Origin: Treponema sp.
GTDB lineage: Bacteria; Spirochaetota; Spirochaetia; Treponematales; Breznakiellaceae
Assembly (NCBI GenBank): GCA_009785045.1
Contig: WQXC01000054.1
Coordinates: 1 to 11,019 of the forward strand
DNA: 11,019 bases
Reading direction: 5' to 3'
The notes under the pieces are model-generated. The model was not told the origin of the DNA and did not search any database. It saw only the letters and a program-made list of their open reading frames with translations. The translations under genes were made by a program, and so were the position numbers. Below, in pieces: positions 1 through 5,730 of this stretch; within the stretch, counting starts at the first letter, position 1; each line of letters opens with the position of its first letter.

Positions 1-524
1 ATATCACGCGATAGAGAACGTATATATGTTCCGCTTGAACAATGTACAAAAATATCTGCAAATGGAGGTTCCCAGGATAAAAGTTTAAGCTCGTGAACTG
101 TTACCGGACGTTCTTTCATTTCCGGCGTTTTACCTGCGCGGGCCAGATTTGAAGCGCGCTGTCCGTTTACATGAATAGCCGAATAAAGCGGAGGCGCCTG
201 TTTAATTTCGCCGGTAAATTTACACAATACATTTTCAACCTGTTCACGGGAAGGAAGCGCAGCTTCACCTATAACATTTCCTTCCGGATCCAGTGTATCT
301 GTCTCTATGCCGAATTTAATCCTGCCTGTATATTTTTTATCGCAGCCTGTAAACCACTGGCTAAGACGCAGTGCATTACCGGTAAGAACAATAAGAAGTC
401 CCTGTGCGAATTTATCCAGAGTGCCTGTGTGCCCAACCTTACCTGTCCCTAACGCGCGCTTTATGTCCCGCAGCGCATCAAAAGAGGTGATACCAGGCTG
501 TTTATTTAATAGGATTAATCCCAT
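1..524 (-). CDS. truB: tRNA pseudouridine(55) synthase TruB, 3' end cut by window edge
   Basis: Converts uridine 55 in the T-loop of tRNAs to pseudouridine. The first 174 residues are visible, about 60% of a usual TruB; the C-terminal part lies left of the window. The start MGLILLNKQPG is typical. The family motif GHTGTLD lies at residues 31-37, so the catalytic aspartate is Asp37, followed by FAQGLL. Further family motifs are KKYTGRIKFG and, near the cut, SSGTYIRSL. The ATG at 524 has an AGAGG ribosome site 4 nt upstream (529-533). It is the last visible gene of the rimP-nusA-infB-rbfA-truB operon and is separated from rbfA by 92 nt holding an inverted repeat, the only sizeable gap in the operon. 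Identity is secure. Confidence 0.96.
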   Translation of the reverse strand, partial: MGLILLNKQPGITSFDALRDIKRALGTGKVGHTGTLDKFAQGLLIVLTGNALRLSQWFTGCDKKYTGRIKFGIETDTLDPEGNVIGEAALPSREQVENVLCKFTGEIKQAPPLYSAIHVNGQRASNLARAGKTPEMKERPVTVHELKLLSWEPPFADIFVHCSSGTYIRSLSRD

Positions 525-543
525 ATAACCTCTAAACCATAAA

Positions 544-628
544 CCGCTGATTTACACGGATTAAACTGATTTACGCGGATTTTTTTTATTCGTTTAATAA
601 TCCGTGAAAATCCGCGTTAATTCGCGGA
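544..628. repeat. Imperfect inverted/direct repeat between rbfA and truB
   Basis: A 14-nt unit of the form GATTTACRCGGATT occurs twice directly (549-562 and 568-581, 13 of 14 identical). It then recurs twice in inverted, more diverged form (599-612 and about 609-622). The arms can fold into a long imperfect hairpin around a T-rich loop (about 582-598). The right arm enters rbfA and carries its last codons and TAA stop. This resembles the dispersed extragenic palindromes of many bacterial genomes. It could stabilise or attenuate RNA before truB. The U-run falls in the loop rather than after a stem on the minus strand, so it is not a standard terminator. Confidence 0.7.
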
Positions 629-988
629 CAATTTTTTATCCTGTTCTGTAACAAGTCCTTCAATTTTTTTAATTAGATCAAAGGCTTCACCTATGCTTTT
701 ATCCGCATGGAAGCGCAGGCGCGGGATTTTTCTGATGTGCATTACGGCGCCTAACTGTGATTGTATAAAACCTGCGGCGCTTTGCAGCCCTTCTACTTCC
801 CTTTCGGAAATCTTACCGCGAATATCAGAAACATATACATCGGCATAAGACAAATCTTTTGATACATCAACTTTGGTAATAGAAAGAAAAGAGTTAACCC
901 TTGAGTCTTTAATTTTACCTTCGAGGATAAGAGAACCAATTTTCTCCTGGATTGTCTGACCAACCCGTTCGGTTCTGAATTGCGGCAT
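617..988 (-). CDS. rbfA: 30S ribosome-binding factor RbfA
   Basis: Small KH-fold protein that binds the 30S subunit during late 16S rRNA maturation and is linked to cold adaptation in well-studied bacteria. At 123 residues it has the usual length. Visible family features are the N-terminal RTERVGQTIQEKIGSLI helix, the strand segment SITKVDVSKDLSYADVYVS, and the C-terminal RKIPRLRFHADKSIGEAFDL, which matches the family's R-x-x-P-x-L-x-F-x-x-D signature. The ATG at 988 follows AGGA with a 6-nt spacer, located in the 15-nt gap after the infB TGA stop, so it is translated as part of the operon. Its last residues (SAN) and TAA stop lie inside the right arm of the intergenic repeat, so the C-terminal tail is probably not native to the family. 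Confidence 0.95.
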   Translation of the reverse strand: MPQFRTERVGQTIQEKIGSLILEGKIKDSRVNSFLSITKVDVSKDLSYADVYVSDIRGKISEREVEGLQSAAGFIQSQLGAVMHIRKIPRLRFHADKSIGEAFDLIKKIEGLVTEQDKKLSAN

Positions 989-1003
989 ATATAATCCTGT
1001 TTA

Positions 1004-3493
1004 TCAAGAGCTCAATTTACGCGCGATTTCCACAATTTCGATGATTTCCAGCATATCGCCAACATGGATATCGTCAAAACCATCAAGACCAATACCGCAT
1101 TCATAACCTGCAGCTACTTCGCGGGCGTCATCTTTAAATCGCTTAAGTGAAGCAATTTTTCCTGAATGTATAACAACCTGCTCCCGGATAAGATTAACAA
1201 TACAGCTTCGCTTGACCGATCCGCTTTGTACATAGCAGCCGGCGATTGTGCCGATTTTCGGTACCTTGAATGTATCGCGCACTTCTACAGAGCCTACAAC
1301 TTCTTCTTTTGTGTCCGGTTTTAACATGCCTTCCATGGCCTGTCTTATTTCTTCCACTGCTTTGTAAATTACGTTGTATTTTCTGATATCTACCTTTTCC
1401 TGATCGGCAAGTATTTTTGCCTTTGGAAGCGGACGTACGTTAAAGCTGATAATTATCGCATTTGAAGCTATTGCAAGGTCAACATCGCCTTCGTTTACAG
1501 GTCCCGGAAGCGCCTGAATTACATGCAGACGTATTTCTTTTGTGCTTAGTTTTTCCAGGCTGGATTTTAATGCTTCTGCAGAACCCTGAACGTCAGCCTT
1601 GATTATTACTTTTAATTCCTGAATTGCGCCGTCTGTAATCATGTCATGGAGATTATCCATGGTAACTTTTCGCAGTATCTTTGCATCTTCAAAGCGTTTT
1701 AGTTCCTGACGCTTTGATGAATATTCGCGTGCAACTTTTTCGTCAGATACTATCTGAAGCGGATCACCTGCATTCGGAATGCCTTCAAAACCGAGTACTT
1801 CTACCGGCATGGAAGGAGTTGCTTTGTTTATTTTTTCACCCTTGTCATTAAATATCGCGCGCACTTTGCCCGGCCAAATGCCTGCAACAAACGCATCACC
1901 GATGGCAAGGGTTCCTCTTTCTATCATTACAGTCGCAACAATACCGCGTCCGTGATCTACTTTGGATTCCAATATTTTACCTTCGGCGCTGCGCTGGAAG
2001 TTGGCTTTTAAATCCAAAAGTTCAGATTCAAGCAGAATTGCATCGATAAGCTTGTCTATACCGGTTTTTTGTAAAGCTGATAATTCCACGAACATTGTCT
2101 GTCCGCCCCAGTCTTCCGGCATAAGTCCAAGATCTGAGAGCTGGCTTTTTACCTTGTCAGGGTTTGCTTCCGGTTTGTCAATTTTATTAACAGCGACAAT
2201 AATCGGAACCTTTGCATCTTTGGCATGATTAATCGCTTCGATTGTCTGCGGCATGACTCCGTCATCTGCAGCGACAACAAGAATAACTATGTCTGTTACC
2301 TGAGCGCCTCTTGCCCTCATGCGGGTAAAAGCTTCGTGACCGGGAGTATCAAGCAATGTTAATGCGCCATGCGGAGTTTCGATCATGTACGCGCCGATAT
2401 GCTGAGTAATACCGCCGAATTCGCCGGATACTACGTCCGCTTTTCTGATAGCATCAAGCAATTTGGTTTTGCCGTGATCGACATGTCCCATAACTGTAAC
2501 AACCGGAGGTCGCGGCAGCAATATCGCATCATCGTCCGAAGCGGTTTCTATTACTGTTTCGTCATAGAGACTTACAATTTTTACATCTGCGCCGAATTCA
2601 GCGGCTAAAAGCGTTGCTGTATCTGCATCGATCTGCTGGTTAATTGTAACCATTTGACCCATGCTCATTAATTTTTGGATAAGGTCGGACGCTTTTAAGT
2701 TCATTTTACGCGCCAATTCAGAGACCGAAATAACTTCCATTATGTCGATTGATTTAGGCACAGGATTTGCAATATGCGTTATTTTTTTCTTTGTCTGGAG
2801 AAGTTTTTCCTCCATTTCCAGTTCTTTTTCTTTTCTGTTGTATACAGGTTTTTTAGCTATAAATTTACGTTTGGCAGGACCTTTTCCTTCCGGGATAGGA
2901 CCTGATGGAGCAGCTCCCATGCCGCCGCTTCTGCCGCCGGGTCCTGGCCGGTTAAAACCGCCGCCGAATCCCGGTTTACCTCCGCCAGGTTTAGGCGCAA
3001 ATCCGGTTCGCTGTCCCTGTCCCGGACCGCCATGCCCCGGACCGCCATGTCCCTGACGCGGTCCAAAACCGCCTTTATTGTGAGCAGAATCATTGCCAGG
3101 TTTATTACCCCTGGGCGGCTGAGAACGTCCCTGCCTTTGAGAATGACTATGGCTTGCGCCAACAAGCTTACCGCCTACTCTGCCTGCGGCGGCTGCAGGG
3201 CGCTGCGCAATCTGAAACGAGTTCACACGCGTTGATTCACCGGTTTCCTGACTGGATTTTTTCTCCCTTGAGATATCCGGTTTCTTTACTGGAGTTGATT
3301 TAGGAGCACTGACAACAACTTTTGGTGAAGCTTTTTTGGGAACAACAGCCGTCGGTTTTTTCATCACAACTTTAACTTTGCGGCGTTCACCCTGCTCCGC
3401 AGAATTTTTTCCTGCAGGGGTCTCCTGCTCACCTTGAGAATGTTTAATTAACTGGGCTTTTGGTTTTTTAGTTTTGTCAGTATCTTCTGCCAT
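1004..3493 (-). CDS. infB: Translation initiation factor IF-2
   Basis: GTPase that brings formyl-Met-tRNA to the 30S P site and promotes subunit joining. The chosen start is ATG 3493 (MAEDTDKTKKPKAQLIKH), giving 829 residues; a TTG at 3526 would add 11 but lies inside nusA. Order of parts: a Lys/Pro-rich disordered N-terminus; a Gly/Pro-rich stretch at about residues 140-199; a charged helix; an IF2_N domain at about 251-305; the G domain with GHVDHGKT (336-343), GGITQHIGAY, DTPGH (382-386), NKID (436-439) and SAL; then domains II, III and IV with the fMet-tRNA-binding C-terminus ending in EIVEIARKLSS. A GAGGAG ribosome site sits over the last nusA codons, and only 10 nt separate the nusA stop from this start. 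That spacing implies translational coupling. Identity is certain; the exact start is likely. Confidence 0.97.
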   Translation of the reverse strand: MAEDTDKTKKPKAQLIKHSQGEQETPAGKNSAEQGERRKVKVVMKKPTAVVPKKASPKVVVSAPKSTPVKKPDISREKKSSQETGESTRVNSFQIAQRPAAAAGRVGGKLVGASHSHSQRQGRSQPPRGNKPGNDSAHNKGGFGPRQGHGGPGHGGPGQGQRTGFAPKPGGGKPGFGGGFNRPGPGGRSGGMGAAPSGPIPEGKGPAKRKFIAKKPVYNRKEKELEMEEKLLQTKKKITHIANPVPKSIDIMEVISVSELARKMNLKASDLIQKLMSMGQMVTINQQIDADTATLLAAEFGADVKIVSLYDETVIETASDDDAILLPRPPVVTVMGHVDHGKTKLLDAIRKADVVSGEFGGITQHIGAYMIETPHGALTLLDTPGHEAFTRMRARGAQVTDIVILVVAADDGVMPQTIEAINHAKDAKVPIIVAVNKIDKPEANPDKVKSQLSDLGLMPEDWGGQTMFVELSALQKTGIDKLIDAILLESELLDLKANFQRSAEGKILESKVDHGRGIVATVMIERGTLAIGDAFVAGIWPGKVRAIFNDKGEKINKATPSMPVEVLGFEGIPNAGDPLQIVSDEKVAREYSSKRQELKRFEDAKILRKVTMDNLHDMITDGAIQELKVIIKADVQGSAEALKSSLEKLSTKEIRLHVIQALPGPVNEGDVDLAIASNAIIISFNVRPLPKAKILADQEKVDIRKYNVIYKAVEEIRQAMEGMLKPDTKEEVVGSVEVRDTFKVPKIGTIAGCYVQSGSVKRSCIVNLIREQVVIHSGKIASLKRFKDDAREVAAGYECGIGLDGFDDIHVGDMLEIIEIVEIARKLSS
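3021..3050. repeat. Two 15-bp tandem repeats in the Gly-rich linker of infB
   Basis: Units at 3021-3035 and 3036-3050 differ only in the last base. On the coding strand they specify the alternating GHGGP pattern of the disordered IF-2 linker. Slippage here would lengthen or shorten the linker in steps of five residues without shifting frame. Confidence 0.8.
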
Positions 3494-3503
3494 AAATCCT
3501 ATC

Positions 3504-4985
3504 TTACTCCTCCTCTTCGTATTCAAAACTTAAGCCGATACCGCAGCTTGGACATGTTGTCATGTCCACTGTAATTTTAGCTCCGCATTCAGGACATTCA
3601 TATTCTTCTGCTTCTGTATTTTCTTCGCTTGTTTCTTCATCTGACTTTTCTTCCTGCTCATCTTCATATTCATCGTCATCTTCTTCTACAATTTCAACAT
3701 AATCTTCGATTACTTTACGCAATCCGTCAAGTTCTGCAGCAGATAACCCTTTGGATTCCAGCTCTTCCTGACTTAAAGCAATAAAGTCTTCGATTAAGTC
3801 AATTCCGTTATCAAGCAACACTTGAGCAATGCGGCTGTCAACATTCGGCAGTTCGCTGATACGTGAAATCTCGTTATCGTAAGATTCGCTGTCTCCGAAT
3901 AGTTCAGATACTGCGCGGCGTGATTCCGCAGCGATATCCATTTCGGCAAACTGTGATTCTGTTTTAACATCGATATTCCAGTCAACTAGCCTGTTTGCAA
4001 GCCGGACATTAAGCCCCTGTTTTCCAATCGCAAGTGATAACATTGTATCGCTTACTACTGCCAGCGCCTGATGTTTGCCTTCGTCAAGAATAATTACATC
4101 GCGTACTTCTGCAGGAGACAGCGCATTTTTAATAAAGCGCCTTGGATCGGGATCGTATTTAAGTATATCGATCTTTTCGCCTTCAAGTTCCTTGATAACA
4201 GCCTGAATTCGCACGCCTTTGAGCCCTACGCATGCACCGACAGGATCAACATCTTCGCGGTTTGAATAAACGGCAAGTTTTGTTCTGAAACCCGGTTCGC
4301 GTACAATTTTATGTATTTCTACTGTCTTGTCGTATATTTCCGGCACCTCAAGTTCAAAAATTGCACGAACAAATTCTGTGTGTGTTCTGGAAAGAACAAT
4401 CTGAAGCCCGGATGAATCTTTTTTTACTTCCGCAATAAGCGCCTTGATTCTGTCATTAACATGGTATATTTCCCTTGGTGACTGATATTTTTTTGGCAGA
4501 ATACCTTCCATTTTGCCGATGTCTACATAAATTGTGCCATTGCGCTCACGCTGATAGTAACCAATTATTATCTCGCCTTCTTTATCTTTAAATTCTGAAT
4601 GAAGACTGTCTTTTTGTATATCCCTGATAGTCTGGTGAGCTTTCTGTTTTGCGCTCTGAACAGCAATGCGGTCAAACTGTTTAGGATCAATTTCCACCAA
4701 TATTTCGTCGCCTACTTCGGCGTCAGGATTTAATTCTCTGGCTTCGTCCAAATCAATTTCAGTTACAGGATCGTATACTCCGTCCTGTTCTACAATTTTC
4801 TTTTGTGCGAAAATAGAGACTTCTAAATTTTCTTCATCAAACCGCACAACTGCGTTATCTGCGTTGCCAAAACGATGCTTATATGCGGCAATTAGCGTAT
4901 CTTCAATGGTCCGCAGTATCAGCTCTTCAGGAATACCGCGATCCTGGTTCAACTGACGAATTGCCTGCGACATATCTGTGCCCAA
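3504..4985 (-). CDS. nusA: Transcription termination/antitermination factor NusA with C-terminal zinc ribbon
   Basis: Binds RNA polymerase and nascent RNA to control pausing, termination and antitermination. The start is taken as TTG 4985 (MGTDMSQAIRQL), because a perfect AGGAGGT (4991-4997) stands 5 nt upstream; the ATG at 4973 would leave a 17-nt spacer. This gives 493 residues. Parts: the polymerase-binding N-domain (about 1-130), S1 (about 133-200), KH1 with GLKG (254-257), KH2 with GKQG (321-324), then a helix-hairpin-helix-like segment (about 374-434, SELPNVDSRIAQVLLDNGI). A very acidic stretch follows (about 433-462), then a CX2C-X10-CX2C zinc ribbon with Cys464, 467, 478 and 481. The ribbon and acidic linker are absent from E. 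coli NusA. Only one base separates the rimP stop from the TTG, which implies coupled translation. Confidence 0.96.
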   Translation of the reverse strand: MGTDMSQAIRQLNQDRGIPEELILRTIEDTLIAAYKHRFGNADNAVVRFDEENLEVSIFAQKKIVEQDGVYDPVTEIDLDEARELNPDAEVGDEILVEIDPKQFDRIAVQSAKQKAHQTIRDIQKDSLHSEFKDKEGEIIIGYYQRERNGTIYVDIGKMEGILPKKYQSPREIYHVNDRIKALIAEVKKDSSGLQIVLSRTHTEFVRAIFELEVPEIYDKTVEIHKIVREPGFRTKLAVYSNREDVDPVGACVGLKGVRIQAVIKELEGEKIDILKYDPDPRRFIKNALSPAEVRDVIILDEGKHQALAVVSDTMLSLAIGKQGLNVRLANRLVDWNIDVKTESQFAEMDIAAESRRAVSELFGDSESYDNEISRISELPNVDSRIAQVLLDNGIDLIEDFIALSQEELESKGLSAAELDGLRKVIEDYVEIVEEDDDEYEDEQEEKSDEETSEENTEAEEYECPECGAKITVDMTTCPSCGIGLSFEYEEEE

Positions 4986-4986
4986 T

Positions 4987-5460
4987 TTATACCTCCTGTG
5001 AAGGGTCAAGCTTTGCTTTTGCTATTATGTCAAAACTAAGCGCTTTAACCTCTTCTTTTGTCTTTAATACAATTCCTTTTTCATCGGCAGATTCCAAAAT
5101 ACCTGCCGTCCAGTCAGAAATATCCGTACGGTAACACCGTACTCCTCTTCCTACATAATACAAAAACTCACCCGTTTCCTTAATTGACTTTTCTATCCCG
5201 GGGGAAGATACCTCTAAATAGATATCTTGTCCTTCAAAGTTAAGTTCCAGCCGCGGCATGATTGCCCGGTGAACCTTTGAACAGTCATCTGTACCAATGG
5301 GCTTTCCATTGTAAATAACTGTCTTTATCTGTACGCTGCCCCTGTGCCTGGAAATTGTTAGTTCAACCAGGCAAAAACCAAGTCCTTTAAGAACCGTTTC
5401 CAGCGACTCGCGTACAGAAGTTAATTCTTTGTTTTCTGCACTTTTCGCTGTATACTGCAT
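4987..5460 (-). CDS. rimP: Ribosome maturation factor RimP
   Basis: Binds the 30S subunit early in assembly and helps form the central pseudoknot region. The protein has 157 residues from ATG 5460 (MQYTAKSAENKEL), normal for the family. The N-terminal alpha/beta domain (about 12-95) carries the family motif LEVSSPGIEKSI at residues 82-93, equivalent to the common SSPGLDRPL. The C-terminal SH3-like barrel (about 100-150) holds the GRGVRCYR strand. A further in-frame ATG at 5481 would add 7 residues but has no ribosome site and lies in a predicted hairpin arm; ATG 5460 has AGG 7 nt upstream. First gene of the operon, 1 nt before nusA, as in many bacteria. No metY-type tRNA precedes it, unlike in E. 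coli. The expressed level probably depends on the leader terminator just upstream. Confidence 0.93.
   Translation of the reverse strand: MQYTAKSAENKELTSVRESLETVLKGLGFCLVELTISRHRGSVQIKTVIYNGKPIGTDDCSKVHRAIMPRLELNFEGQDIYLEVSSPGIEKSIKETGEFLYYVGRGVRCYRTDISDWTAGILESADEKGIVLKTKEEVKALSFDIIAKAKLDPSQEV
4991..4997 (-). promoter_or_regulatory. nusA ribosome binding site that selects a TTG start
   Basis: AGGAGGT on the minus strand, inside the final codons of rimP, followed by five bases that contain the rimP TAA stop, then TTG. Spacing is ideal for the TTG and poor for the downstream ATG. The arrangement suggests that ribosomes finishing rimP re-initiate on nusA. Confidence 0.75.
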
Positions 5461-5476
5461 TCTCCCGCCTAACCAT

Positions 5477-5500
5477 GCCATTTACTTTAAAATAAACGGC
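5477..5500 (-). promoter_or_regulatory. Small hairpin in the rimP leader
   Basis: On the minus strand GCCGTTTA (5493-5500) can pair with TAAATGGC (5477-5484), eight pairs including one G-U, around an 8-nt A/U-rich loop. It follows directly on the terminator U-run and masks the non-preferred ATG at 5481. It may help place ribosomes on ATG 5460. The stem is AU-rich and could be chance. Confidence 0.35.
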
Positions 5501-5505
5501 AAAAT

Positions 5506-5536
5506 AAAAAAAAGGGTCTCCTTGGAGCCCTTTTTT
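5506..5536 (-). terminator. Intrinsic terminator / possible attenuator before rimP
   Basis: On the minus strand the order is A6, GGG, CTCC, a short loop, GGAG, an unpaired A, CCC, then eight T residues (5506-5513) and further T-rich sequence. The stem is strong and the U-tract excellent; A-rich flanks give some function in the other direction too. It would end transcripts coming from the kinase gene, whose stop lies 166 nt upstream. Because a good promoter lies between the kinase and this hairpin, it also sits in the 5' leader of the rimP operon, so it may act as an attenuator. Confidence 0.88.
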
Positions 5537-5559
5537 AAATGAAAAACTATATTATCAAT

Positions 5560-5588
5560 AACATATCGTTTTTTGAAAAAAATGTCAA
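5560..5588 (-). promoter_or_regulatory. Sigma70-type promoter for the rimP-nusA-infB-rbfA-truB operon
   Basis: The minus strand has a perfect -35 TTGACA (5583-5588), a 17-nt spacer made of T7-C-A6-CGA, and a -10 TATGTT (5560-5565). The start of transcription would be near 5552, leaving a leader of about 90 nt before ATG 5460 that includes the terminator hairpin. No comparable promoter is visible between the terminator and rimP. Called from sequence match only. Confidence 0.7.
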
Positions 5589-5610
5589 GAGACTTTACAC
5601 AAAAACCACA

Positions 5611-5624
5611 GATTATCGCAGATT
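5611..5624. repeat. Diverged copy of the GATTTACGCGGATT repeat unit
   Basis: GATTATCGCAGATT matches 11 of 14 positions of the unit seen between rbfA and truB. It lies at the left end of the repeat block behind the kinase gene, which links the two intergenic regions to one repeat family. Short and imperfect, so chance similarity is possible. Confidence 0.4.
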
Positions 5625-5625
5625 T

Positions 5626-5730
5626 TATGGATTTAATTATCGCCTGCGGCGATTTTGGCGTTAGGAGCCCGACTTCGCGGGCTCGAGCCGTAAGGTATGG
5701 ATTTAATTATCGCCTGCGGCGATTTTGGCG
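5626..5730. repeat. 35-bp direct repeat flanking a 35-bp spacer at the kinase 3' end
   Basis: Positions 5626-5660 and 5696-5730 are identical over 35 bp, with a period of exactly 70 bp (unit A, spacer B, unit A). Each A contains a small palindrome ATCGCC-tgc-GGCGAT (5639-5653 and 5709-5723). The right-hand copy holds the last nine codons and TAA stop of the kinase; the left-hand copy is noncoding. Perfect identity points to a recent duplication or a homogenised mobile repeat. Confidence 0.9.
5665..5689. repeat. GC-rich hairpin and palindrome in the repeat spacer
   Basis: GAGCCCG (5665-5671) pairs perfectly with CGGGCTC (5678-5684) around a 6-nt loop. The overlapping GGCTCGAGCC (5680-5689) is a perfect 10-bp palindrome. 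No U-run follows on either strand, so this is not an intrinsic terminator. It may protect the kinase mRNA 3' end, or simply be the core of the repeat element. Confidence 0.7.

Noticed and set aside
2661..3056. Plus-strand open frame of 131 codons, rich in Pro and Gly
   Set aside because: It is the complement of the Gly/Pro-rich part of infB, where GC-rich low-complexity sequence avoids stops. No ribosome site and no family resemblance.
5665..5689. GC-rich hairpin as a terminator for the kinase operon
   Set aside because: No T-run follows on either strand. The hairpin at 5506-5536 with eight T residues is a much better terminator.
5461..5702. A tRNA (metY-like) or small RNA gene before rimP, as in E. 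coli
   Set aside because: No cloverleaf, T-loop or CCA-type end can be found; the space holds promoter, terminator and repeats.
5626..5730. CRISPR array, since two identical 35-bp repeats flank a 35-bp spacer
   Set aside because: The spacer is itself palindromic, one repeat is partly coding, there are only two copies, and no cas gene is near. An extragenic palindromic repeat fits better.
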